64,000 bases of DNA from Tunturibacter gelidoferens (GTDB lineage Bacteria; Acidobacteriota; Terriglobia; Terriglobales; Acidobacteriaceae). This document shows positions 25,465 to 33,320 of the stretch, in pieces. Position 1 is the stretch's first letter; every line of letters starts with the position of its first letter. Both the position numbers and the translations under genes were made by a program. The notes under the pieces are model-generated. The model searched no databases. It saw nothing but the letters and a program-made list of their open reading frames with translations, and was not told the origin of the DNA. The stretch spans positions 3,844,001 through 3,908,000 of the forward strand of contig NZ_CP132938.1 of NCBI RefSeq assembly GCF_040358255.1. Reading direction: 5' to 3'.

Positions 25465-26231
25465 ACGGTTGATTCAAAGCAGGAGCTTAGGGACTGTATG
25501 AGGGCGGGGATGGTAGGTTCGGTGGCTTCTGCAGTTGGGGAGTAGCCGAGGTCGCGGAGGGTTCGGCTGGTGATGGGGCCGATGGAGGCGAGGGTGATGT
25601 TGGGTGGGAGGGTGAGGTTGGCGGCTTCGAGGAGAGCGAAGAGGTTCGTGGCTGTGGAGGCGCTGGTGAAGGTGATGGCGTCGGGGTAGTTCTCGGGAGT
25701 GCTGAAAAGGTGGCGCAGGGCGGGGATGGAGTCTGGGGGCGTCTGGTTGCGGTAGGCTTCGGCGATGGTGACGGTGGCTCCGGCGGCGGTGAGGGTTTCG
25801 GGGAGCAGGTCGCGGGCTTCGGCGGCGCGGGGGAGGAGGAAGGTCTTGCCGGGGGCTTCGGGGAGGAGAGCTTCGGCCAGAGATTCGGCGATGTAGTGTG
25901 GGGGGACGAGGTCAACTGTGAGGCCGATGGCGTTGGCGGCGCGAAGGGTGGCGGGGCCGATGACGGCGATGTGTTTCGGCAGTTGCGTGAGGTGAAGGAA
26001 CTGGGCTCGGCGGTGAAAGGCTTCGACGGCGTTGGCGCTGGTGAAGATAAGCCAGTCGTAGGTGCGAAGACAGGTGAGAGCGGCGTCGAGGGCGGCGAAT
26101 GAGGCAGGTGGGACGATTTCTATGGTGGGGATGGTGATAGGAGTTGCACCCAGGGCTTCGAGTTGAGCGGCGAGGTCGGAGGCCTGGTGGCGGGTTCGGG
26201 TGATGAGGATGCGTTTGCCGGCGAGTGGCAT
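25461..26231 (-). CDS. hemD: Uroporphyrinogen-III synthase
   Basis: Closes and inverts ring D of hydroxymethylbilane to give uroporphyrinogen III in heme synthesis. The 256-aa protein has the bilobed pattern: KRILITRTRHQASDL with LGATPITIPTIEI in the first lobe, DWLIFTSANAVEAF, KHIAVIGPATLRA, then FLLPRAAEARDLLPETL and DAITFTSASTATNLF, ending in LASIGPITSRTLRDLG. HemD is weakly conserved in general, but the order of these blocks is diagnostic. ATG at 26231 is used; the frame opens at a TTG 9 bases upstream. hemC is 6 kb away, not adjacent as is common. Confidence 0.88.
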   Translation of the reverse strand: MPLAGKRILITRTRHQASDLAAQLEALGATPITIPTIEIVPPASFAALDAALTCLRTYDWLIFTSANAVEAFHRRAQFLHLTQLPKHIAVIGPATLRAANAIGLTVDLVPPHYIAESLAEALLPEAPGKTFLLPRAAEARDLLPETLTAAGATVTIAEAYRNQTPPDSIPALRHLFSTPENYPDAITFTSASTATNLFALLEAANLTLPPNITLASIGPITSRTLRDLGYSPTAEATEPTIPALIQSLSSCFESTV

Positions 26232-26373
26232 GTGTTGCAATTGTAGATGGCGATAGAGGAAGACTTAGAGGAGAAGTGGTGCTGGGCGGCTTTCACGCTG
26301 CTCGAGCGATGCGGTGGGCGGGCTTTGACTTGTTGGAGTTGCGAGGCTAGGATGCCCGGCTACGAGGTGATCT

Positions 26374-26664
26374 ATGCCAACTTACGTTTCACTTTGCCGA
26401 TGGACGGCGCAGGGGACACAACATATGAAGGAGAGTCCCAGTAGATTGGACGCCGCGAGAAAAGGGTTTGCGGCGGATGGAGTGAAGATACTTCACTTCT
26501 ATATGACTACAGGAACCCATGACATGGTCATCATCTCTGAAGCCCCTAACGACGAGGCGATGGCGAAGGCGCTCCTCACGCAGATTTCTAAGGGAGGAAT
26601 CACCACGCAGACCTCACGGGCTTTTACAGAGGATGAGTATCGGGCGATCCTGGGTAGTCTCTAG
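26374..26664 (+). CDS. GYD domain protein
   Basis: A 96-aa cytosolic protein of the GYD family, small ferredoxin-like alpha-beta domains of unknown function. The start MPTYVSLCRWTAQG and the block TTGTHDMVIISEAPNDE match; in most members the Asp is preceded by Tyr, here by His. GAGGTGATCT just before the ATG serves as ribosome site. A gene start upstream is not visible, and the neighbour on the left is on the opposite strand. Confidence 0.75.
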   Translation: MPTYVSLCRWTAQGTQHMKESPSRLDAARKGFAADGVKILHFYMTTGTHDMVIISEAPNDEAMAKALLTQISKGGITTQTSRAFTEDEYRAILGSL

Positions 26665-27221
26665 CGATGTCATCAGAAGGTTGATCAGGGCGACGCCGAA
26701 TCTTCGGTCGAAGTGGAAGTTATTCGAGTGCTGCGGAGAGCTGGGTTCGGAAGCAAATTGATTTGCCGCGAGCCAACGGTTCGGGTGTGGCAATTGAGCT
26801 CGAGGGCGAGCGCGCGGGATGGGTGCGCGTTACATCCGGAACCGCGTGGGGATTCCTGGCGGACGCGGCAAGAAATTACTTCAGTATGTCTCGGTTATGT
26901 ATCCGTGATGCTTACAGAAGAGGGCGGGGATAATTTTCGAAGTACCAGAGCAAATTCCTACGAAATCTTTGTGACATTTCAGGTCACATTTCTGGCCTTC
27001 CGCGCATTCTGCTGCTACGCTGTTGGTACTTTCCTGCTGCCCTTGTTCGTGAGCTGCGATCTCGACGTGTTGCGAGGTTGTGCCTCTCTTTGCTGCTCTG
27101 GACAACCTGTGTAGTGCTGCGGAACACATCCGCTTTGGCCCGAGCCAAAGACGGGGCTAAACGTGATTCTGCGAGGTGCTACTGAACTTATCTGCTATCA
27201 GACTTATCAAGGAGGCAGCCC
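26665..27221. other. 557-bp gap upstream of the PQQ-propeller gene
   Basis: No gene with a recognisable product is seen. A 133-codon rightward frame (26713-27114) has no ribosome site and a Cys-rich, domain-free product. The last 40 bp before 27222 include aaggaggcagccc, a strong ribosome site for the GTG start. No RNA structure could be identified by eye. Confidence 0.5.
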
Positions 27222-29279
27222 GTGTACTTTCTTTTGCATCGATACTTCCTCATTCGTAGAGGTTCTTTTTGGCGACGGTCCATCTTCGTGGTGTGTGCCG
27301 CAGTGTTTGCAGGCACGCTACCGTTGATGGCGCAGACCGATGTGTTGACGTGGCACAACGATGTGGCGAGAACGGGTCAGAATCTTCGCGAGTCTCTGCT
27401 GACGCCTGCGGTGGTGAATTCGGCGAGCTTCGGGCTGCTTGCGAACGTGGTGGTGGACGGCAAGGTGGATGCGCAGCCGCTGTATGCGTCGGCGGTAGCG
27501 GTCGCCGGACAGGGTACGCACAACATTCTGTATGTGGCGACCGAGCATGACAGTCTCTATGCGATCGATGGAGATACAGGAAAGATTTACTGGCGCAAGA
27601 GCATGCTGGGCGCGGGGGAGACGACATCGGATGATCGCAGCTGCAGCCAGGTGGTGCCAGAGATCGGGATCACGGCGACGCCGGTGATCGACCGTGGGGT
27701 CGGAGGGCATGGGACCATCTTTGTGGTGGCGATGAGCAAGGACAGTTCGGGAAATTACTACCATCGGGTGCACTCGCTGGATATGTCGTCGGGAGCGGAG
27801 CAGAAAGGCAGTCCGGTGACGGTTTCGGCTACGTATCCGGGGGTGGGCCGTGCAAGTTCGGGGGGCAAGGTGGTGTTCGACCCGAAGCAGTACAAGGATC
27901 GTCCTGCACTGCTGGTGTTGAGTGGAACGCTGTATACGACCTGGGGTTCGCACTGTGATGCGGAGCCCTACGCGGGCTGGATCATCAGCTACAACGAACG
28001 CACGCTGGCGCAGACGGCGGTGTTCAACTTTGCGCCGAACGGCTCGGAGGCGGCGCCGTGGAATGCGGGCGCGGGGCCGGCTGCGGATACGTTGGGCAAT
28101 GTTTATATCTCTCTGGGCAACGGCACGTTCGATACGACGCTGAACTCCGCGGGTATGCCGGGGAAGGGAGATTACGGCAACTCGATGTTGAAGCTGCACG
28201 CGGCGACGCTGATGCCGCTCGACTACTGGACGATGTATAACACCGGCTCGGAGTCTGGGCAGGACGTGGACCTTGGCTCGGGCGGATTGATGCTGCTGCC
28301 GGACCAGAAGGACGCGACGGGCAAGGTGCGGCACCTTGCGGTAGCGGCGGGGAAAGACGGCAATTTGTATGTGGCCGATCGAGATAATATGGGGCACTAC
28401 GACGCGACCAATGATGGCACGATCTACCAGCAGCTGACGGGAGCTTTGGCGGGCGGGGTATGGTCGAGTCCTGCATACTTCAACGAGCGGGTTTACTACG
28501 GGCCGCAAGGACATAATTTGATGTCGTTTCCAATTGCCGCGGCGCGGCTGGGGAGTACGGTTCAGACCACAGCGACCGGGTTTCCTTATCCCGGGACGAC
28601 GCCCAGCATCTCGGCGTATGGAACGACGAACGCGATTGTGTGGGCGGTGGATAACCGAAACCCTGCGTTGTTGCATGCGTATGACGCGGGCAATTTGAGC
28701 ACTGAGTTTTATAACAGTAGCCAGGCAGCCGCAGGACGGGACCACTTCGGAGCGGGCAATAAGTTCATTACCCCGACGGTCGTCAACGGCAAGGTGTATG
28801 TGGCAACGACCAACAGCGTGGGGATCTTCGGCTTGATTCGGAAGACGCCTGCATTGGTCGCTGATGGAGATTACACGCTGGTGAACAGCAACAGTGGGCT
28901 AGCGCTTGAAGATCCGTCGGGTTCGAAGGTAGCCGGCACCGCGATGTGCCAGGCGGTGATCGATGTGGGGTCCGATCAGAAGTGGTTCCTCTCCTACGAC
29001 GGGCAGGGATATTACAGAATGCAGAATGTGAGCAGCGCGATGTTTCTGACCGACCCCGGCAGTTCGAGCAGTAGCGGGATCTCTCTTGAACAGGAACTGC
29101 CCGCCAGCGACGCGAGCCAGCTGTGGTCTTTGACTGCGGCTTCAGGGGGCGGGTACGTGATCACGAATAAGGCGACCGGGCTGGTGTTTGATGTTATCAA
29201 CGGCACCAAGACCGTGGGACCGTACGTGGATCTTGAGACTGCGGGCGGCGTGTCGAACCAGACTTGGTTGCTGAAGTAG
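27222..29279 (+). CDS. Exported PQQ-repeat-like beta-propeller with C-terminal ricin-type lectin domain
   Basis: A 685-aa protein. A signal peptide (about 1-38, ending MAQ) is followed by a propeller (about 40-545) with blades of the PQQ-repeat type, such as LYVATEHDSLYAIDGDTGKIYWRK. Residues about 550-685 hold three QxW-type motifs (QKWFL, QLWSL, QTWLL) with trefoil spacing, as in ricin B-type lectins. It may bind polysaccharide; the PQQ-type fold need not carry PQQ. The start is GTG with AAGGAGG 7 bases upstream. The stop abuts a palindromic repeat. Confidence 0.8.
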   Translation: MYFLLHRYFLIRRGSFWRRSIFVVCAAVFAGTLPLMAQTDVLTWHNDVARTGQNLRESLLTPAVVNSASFGLLANVVVDGKVDAQPLYASAVAVAGQGTHNILYVATEHDSLYAIDGDTGKIYWRKSMLGAGETTSDDRSCSQVVPEIGITATPVIDRGVGGHGTIFVVAMSKDSSGNYYHRVHSLDMSSGAEQKGSPVTVSATYPGVGRASSGGKVVFDPKQYKDRPALLVLSGTLYTTWGSHCDAEPYAGWIISYNERTLAQTAVFNFAPNGSEAAPWNAGAGPAADTLGNVYISLGNGTFDTTLNSAGMPGKGDYGNSMLKLHAATLMPLDYWTMYNTGSESGQDVDLGSGGLMLLPDQKDATGKVRHLAVAAGKDGNLYVADRDNMGHYDATNDGTIYQQLTGALAGGVWSSPAYFNERVYYGPQGHNLMSFPIAAARLGSTVQTTATGFPYPGTTPSISAYGTTNAIVWAVDNRNPALLHAYDAGNLSTEFYNSSQAAAGRDHFGAGNKFITPTVVNGKVYVATTNSVGIFGLIRKTPALVADGDYTLVNSNSGLALEDPSGSKVAGTAMCQAVIDVGSDQKWFLSYDGQGYYRMQNVSSAMFLTDPGSSSSSGISLEQELPASDASQLWSLTAASGGGYVITNKATGLVFDVINGTKTVGPYVDLETAGGVSNQTWLLK

Positions 29280-29375
29280 TCCTGCCGGACGGGCTCCCTG
29301 CGCGGGAGGCGGTCACTTCGTGACTGGAATACCGTTTCGTTTCGGGTCCAGAGGCACGGGCCTCCCGTTGGTCGG
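29280..29375. repeat. Palindromic dispersed repeat (copy 2)
   Basis: The unit begins tcctgccggacggg, contains ggtcacttcgtgac and ends cctcccgttggtcgg, like the copies at 4917 and 62221. The middle part differs from the others. The arms gggaggc (29304-29310) and gcctccc (29360-29366) are complementary, so the whole unit can fold. It begins at the base after the propeller stop and could act as its terminator. Confidence 0.8.
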
Positions 29376-29439
29376 CGATGAGGATCTTGCTGACCGACGG
29401 AAGGCTCGCGCTTTTCGCGTTCTCGGATTTATGCGTCGT

Positions 29440-29790
29440 GGGGGTGGAGGATACTTTGGTCCAGCCTTCGTCGCGGTTGTCGAAGTGCTTGTAGGCATTG
29501 GGGGCTTCGGCTAATGGAAGTTCGTGCGAGATGATGAACGAGGGGTTGGCTTTGTCGTGGTGGATGAGGTCCATGAGGCGACGGTTGTAGGCCTTGACGT
29601 TGGATTGGCCAGTGCCCATCTTCTGTCCTTTGAACCAGAATTTGCCCATGTCGAAGGCGATCTGGCCCTTCTTCTCGAGGGCGTCTTCGGCCTTGGAGTC
29701 CTGCCGGATGAAGACTCCGACGATGCCGACTGTGCCGGTGGCTTTGACGGCGTCGAGGTTTCGGACACTCTCGGCGTACGGAGAGACGGG
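29440..29790 (-). pseudogene. 3' remnant of a zinc-dependent alcohol/formaldehyde dehydrogenase
   Basis: Reading leftward, PYAESVRNLDAVKATGTVGIVGVF, then IAFDMGKFWFKGQKMGTGQSNVKAYNRRLMDLI and LPLAEAPNAYKHFDNRDEGWTKV match the C-terminal part of glutathione-independent formaldehyde dehydrogenase-like enzymes. The N-terminal catalytic and zinc residues are absent: an in-frame TGA lies about 20 bp upstream of this segment, and no further homology continues to the right. On the left the family ending is replaced by unrelated sequence running into the palindromic repeat. This is a decayed gene. Confidence 0.75.
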
Positions 29791-29898
29791 CTGAAGACGA
29801 CGCGATCAGTCACCGGCTATGCAGAGGTAGATGCGATGAGGTGGGTGTGGGTTTGCCAGCCGGTGAGTGTTGCTGAATCGGATTCGCGTGGATGTGTT

Positions 29899-30654
29899 TC
29901 AAGGAGCGTGAGGCTCGACGGCTACAGGCTCGCCAGGCTGCGGCGGAGCGAGGGTCTTGTCTATGCGTTCCTGTACTCCTTCTACTGCGTCGCCGACACC
30001 CTTGCTGAGAAGGAAGGTGAATGCGCCGAATGCGAAGAGTCCCAGTGGTTGCAGATTGAGCGGGGGCATGTGGGTGAGATCAGAGCCCGTTAAAAGACCG
30101 ATGTTGGTGAGGATTGCGATAACGATTTCGCACAGGCCGAAGAGGATTTTCAAGTATTTCTTGAACAGATAGATGACGATGCCCAAGAGGATGAGCGCGG
30201 TACAGAGAATGATGCGCACGAGAACGTTGTAATAAAAGTGGTGGGAGGCGAAGTGGCTTCCGAAGGTACCGCGAAAGATCAAGTACCAACAGAGCAGGCT
30301 GAGCAGGAGGCAGGTCAATGCAGCGATGGTGAGATAGAGCCAGTAGAGCGGGCGCGTCCGGGACTTCTCGAATGCGTGCAACTTTCTGTAAACGACAAAA
30401 AGAAGCAAGGCTATCGGCAAAATGAAGAAGGCGATGGCGTGAGGAATGATGAGGCGCGGACCACCCTTTTCAATCCAGCTGAGGTATATATCGTTCCAGT
30501 GAATCTCAGTCGGGGCGAAGCGAAAGACTGCCCAAAACATCAGCGCCCACAGACCGACAAAAAAAACTGCAAGGAGCGCGGCCATGAGAAAGAATCGCGG
30601 CCTTAGCTTTTCGGGGTTTTCTTTTTCGGGCTTTTCGATTCCCTCTGGTTTCAT
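29899..30654 (-). CDS. Multi-span membrane protein, unknown function
   Basis: A 251-aa inner-membrane protein with about six hydrophobic segments (starting MAALLAVFFVGLWALMFWAVF). A charged N-terminus (EGIEKPEKENPEKL) and a Pro-rich tail flank them. No known family was recognised. ATG at 30654 is chosen with GGAAG about 5 bases upstream; the frame is open to 30705. It is followed on its right by two further leftward genes for exported unknowns, possibly one unit, though gaps of about 70-85 bp separate them. Confidence 0.6.
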   Translation of the reverse strand: MKPEGIEKPEKENPEKLRPRFFLMAALLAVFFVGLWALMFWAVFRFAPTEIHWNDIYLSWIEKGGPRLIIPHAIAFFILPIALLLFVVYRKLHAFEKSRTRPLYWLYLTIAALTCLLLSLLCWYLIFRGTFGSHFASHHFYYNVLVRIILCTALILLGIVIYLFKKYLKILFGLCEIVIAILTNIGLLTGSDLTHMPPLNLQPLGLFAFGAFTFLLSKGVGDAVEGVQERIDKTLAPPQPGEPVAVEPHAP

Positions 30655-30723
30655 AGTCGCTTCCGTGAGCCACAGCGTGCTGCTGATAAGGGTGTCCGGG
30701 GGCACGGCCTCTGGGTTGGGAGT

Positions 30724-31221
30724 TTAGTTCGCTGTGACGATGAGTTGGACGTTGGTTTGGCCGCACATCCCATAGATGGCACCGGACCGGCAGGCTCCGG
30801 CGGAGTATTTGTAACACCCAGGTCTTTTAGCCACGACGGTGACAGAGCGGTCAGAGCCGCCGAGGATGGCTCCGGGCGGCTCGAATGGAGACCCAGGACC
30901 AAAATCGACGACGAATCCTATGTCCTTGCCTGTGCTCTTCCATTGGACGGTTGTTCCGGGTTTTATGCAGAAGAGCGAATTGCCCTTGGCGTTCGGAATG
31001 TTGGGAGTGGATGAGGCCGCATTCGCGGTGCGTTTCACGTCGACGACACATGGACTGGATGCGGAGCCGCAGGTATTCTCCGCAGTGCACATTTGTGCGG
31101 AGACGTCCTTTGAGCAGGCGTAGTCGCTGCTCTTTGACTGGGCCGTCGCGTAGGTGGACAACACAAGGATTGGTAATAATAGCGAAGTACGGTTGAACTC
31201 AAAGCGTCGATTCGTGGTCAT
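30724..31221 (-). CDS. Small exported Cys-containing beta-sandwich protein
   Basis: A 165-aa exported protein with a signal peptide ending TYATAQ (about residue 25). The mature part has several Cys that may pair. Its end, NSLFCIKPGTTVQWKS, GFVVDFGPGSP, RPGCYKYSAGAC and TNVQLIVTAN, has the strand order of a cupredoxin-type sandwich, but the copper His ligands are missing, so metal binding is doubtful. ATG at 31221 has GAGGCG about 6 bases upstream; an open frame reaches 31287. Function unknown. Confidence 0.6.
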   Translation of the reverse strand: MTTNRRFEFNRTSLLLPILVLSTYATAQSKSSDYACSKDVSAQMCTAENTCGSASSPCVVDVKRTANAASSTPNIPNAKGNSLFCIKPGTTVQWKSTGKDIGFVVDFGPGSPFEPPGAILGGSDRSVTVVAKRPGCYKYSAGACRSGAIYGMCGQTNVQLIVTAN

Positions 31222-31306
31222 GATTCGCCTCACACGTGGATTACTCAGCGCCATGAACAGACGCTGTCGATGGTCGTTGTGCAGCAACAGATTTAAAATT
31301 GCTGCG

Positions 31307-31924
31307 CTAGTTGACGCCGGCCGTTCCGGCCCAATCGAGGACGTCAGAGAGTCTCCAGGGGTTCTGACTCAAGTCCAACTGCAACTGGCCTTCTTTATCC
31401 AGGATCAACTGGGCCTGAGGATAGAGCATCCCCGTGCTCTTGCTCTTGTCCTGGGCGTTGAGTTCGAAGACACCGGCTGTGAGATTAAAGGACTGCGATT
31501 GGGTGTCGAAGAAGGCTTCGCCAAAGCGGATCTGGCGATTGGTGACAAAGACGATCTTGCGACCGGTCGGCGTTGGCGTCATCTTGATATAGGCGCAGTC
31601 ATAGCCTAGCGTGCCGGTGATCTCGATGTGGCCTACGGCCTTCATCTTCGAAAGTGCATTGACCAGTCCTTGATTTTGCCCCTTCTCGAAGGCCTGAACC
31701 AAGTTGACTCTGTCGGCGGGCGTCGAGAACTCGTAGATGTTCAGGGTGATGCCGATGTTCTGACCCATCTGCGTGCCGGTGCCAAAGGCCTGAGCCTCGA
31801 GGGTTTCGTACTTGTCGCGGGTGAATCCGGAATGGGGCGCCAGCAGTGCGATGCCGGCGACAACCAGGCACTTGATGGCGATCCTGAAGATTTTCGAGTT
31901 GAAGATCCTTGAAGTGTTTGACAT
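31307..31924 (-). CDS. Exported protein of unknown function
   Basis: A 205-aa protein with a hydrophobic signal segment (IAIKCLVVAGIALLAP, about residues 14-29) and no recognised domain. The mature part contains GQNIGITLNIYEFSTPADRVNLVQAFEKGQNQGLVNALSKMKAVGHIEITG, a regular alpha-beta pattern, then strand-rich sequence. ATG at 31924 has GGAGAG 5 bases upstream and is preferred over one 12 bases earlier. It lies upstream of the cupredoxin-like gene on the same strand. Confidence 0.65.
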   Translation of the reverse strand: MSNTSRIFNSKIFRIAIKCLVVAGIALLAPHSGFTRDKYETLEAQAFGTGTQMGQNIGITLNIYEFSTPADRVNLVQAFEKGQNQGLVNALSKMKAVGHIEITGTLGYDCAYIKMTPTPTGRKIVFVTNRQIRFGEAFFDTQSQSFNLTAGVFELNAQDKSKSTGMLYPQAQLILDKEGQLQLDLSQNPWRLSDVLDWAGTAGVN

Positions 31925-32055
31925 AGCACTCTCCAATAGCTGCGATTTTCGATGGGGGGCCTGATCTCATCGCGAGTCTACGCCGGAGCTTGCACAAGTA
32001 GGAATTGGCAAAATTACTGGTTTGGTCGTATTTTTCTTCGTGGCTGGCGGGCCGG

Positions 32056-33036
32056 TCAGTCGGCGGAGAATACTGGGTTGAGGAGGTCGAGGGCACCTTT
32101 GGATTTGAGGTCGTCGGCGACGCAGTTGCCCAAGGCGATGGGGTTGGCGTCGTTGGTGGCTTCGGTTTCGACCTGGACCATAGATTCGCCGTCGGGGGAG
32201 ACGACCTGGGCGACCATCTTCCACTTCCCTTCTTCGTGGAAGCAGTGGGCACCGATGGGGAGGGAGCAGCCGCCGCCGAGGGCGTCGAGTGTGGTGCGCT
32301 CGGCGTCGATGGCGAAGCGGGTGTAGGGATGCTCGAGGAAGGCGATGGCGTTGCGGATGTAGGTGTCGCGGTCTTCGTCGATCGCGTGTTCGGGGCTGCG
32401 GGTTTCGAGTGCGAGGGCTCCCTGGCCGGGTGCGGGACAGAGTTCGCAGGGGGAGAAGCGCTGATGGACGGATTCGGTGCGCTTGAGGCGATCGAGGCCG
32501 GCGGCGGCGAGGACGAGGGCGTCGCACTGGCCCTGCTCGAGCTTGCGGAGGCGGGTGTCGATGTTGCCGCGGACTTCGACGAAGGTGACATCGGGGCGGA
32601 GGGCGAGGATTTGTGCGCGGCGGCGAGGGCTGGTGGTGCCGATGCGGCCTCCGGTGGGGAGGGTGTGAAGGGCCCAGTAGGGTTCGCAGACCCAGACGTC
32701 GCGGGCGTCGGCGCGTTTGGGGATGGCGGCGAGGGTGAACTGAGGGGCTAATTTTGTCGGGAGGTCTTTCAAGCTGTGGACGGCGAGGTCGATGCGGCCT
32801 TCTTCGAGGGCCTCCTCGATTTCTTTAATGAAGATGCCTTTGCCGTCGAGGTTGGGCGGCGGGACGAAGCCAGGCTGCTGCATGCGGTCGCCGGTGGTGC
32901 GGATGATCTCGAGCTCGACGTGGTAGCCGGCGTCGCGGAGGGCGTAGAGGATGTGGTTGGCCTGCCAGAGAGCGAGTTGAGAGCCTCGGCTGCCGATGCG
33001 GATGGGATTGCGGGGATTATTGTGCTCGGAACTCAT
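32056..33036 (-). CDS. hemC: Hydroxymethylbilane synthase (porphobilinogen deaminase)
   Basis: Joins four porphobilinogen units into hydroxymethylbilane. The 326-aa enzyme shows IRIGSRGSQLALWQA at the start, IDLAVHSLKDLPT (about residue 85), TTSPRRRAQIL, VEVRGNIDTRLRKL and CPAPGQGALALE. The dipyrromethane-cofactor Cys is in LGGGCSLPIGAHC (about 250). ATG at 33036 is chosen; the frame is open for 47 codons upstream, but that part is repeat sequence (33113-33162). It is a lone gene, diverging from the permease. Confidence 0.95.
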   Translation of the reverse strand: MSSEHNNPRNPIRIGSRGSQLALWQANHILYALRDAGYHVELEIIRTTGDRMQQPGFVPPPNLDGKGIFIKEIEEALEEGRIDLAVHSLKDLPTKLAPQFTLAAIPKRADARDVWVCEPYWALHTLPTGGRIGTTSPRRRAQILALRPDVTFVEVRGNIDTRLRKLEQGQCDALVLAAAGLDRLKRTESVHQRFSPCELCPAPGQGALALETRSPEHAIDEDRDTYIRNAIAFLEHPYTRFAIDAERTTLDALGGGCSLPIGAHCFHEEGKWKMVAQVVSPDGESMVQVETEATNDANPIALGNCVADDLKSKGALDLLNPVFSAD

Positions 33037-33112
33037 AGTCTTAACTAGGATACGGGATGATGGGTGGGCTGGTTCGTTTACGGCGGTTTGTTCTGGGTTG
33101 AGGAGAAGCGGG

Positions 33113-33162
33113 CTCCTCCCTTCCCCTTCGACTCCGCTCGGGGTTCGGTCGGAGTGACATGG
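33113..33162. repeat. Hairpin-type dispersed repeat upstream of hemC
   Basis: A segment running ctcctcccttccccttcgactccgctcggggttcggtcggagtgaca. The parts ccccttcgactccgctcgggg and gactccg/cggagtg can pair. In the hemC direction it would translate as CHSDRTPSGVEGEG, the style of dispersed repeat seen near gene starts in related genomes. It sits in the divergent gap between hemC and the permease. Confidence 0.6.
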
Positions 33163-33320
33163 TTTGGGCGGCGACAAATATTCGTCGGGTGAAAAGCGTT
33201 TTGAGTCACGGAACGTCGCTGACGCAACGACTTGTTTGTGGATAACAGAAAGAATCTTCGGAACTAAGTCGACGCTGCCAGCGTAAGTGCCTGACAGCCT
33301 TGAGAGCTGGAGGGATTTTC

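Noticed and set aside
26713..27114. 133-codon frame in the gap before the propeller gene
   Set aside because: No ribosome site and no recognisable fold; the lower-GC sequence more likely holds regulatory DNA.
27222..29279. Quinoprotein dehydrogenase
   Set aside because: PQQ-type blades are present but the enzyme's usual active-site blocks were not recognised, and the ricin-type tail points to binding.
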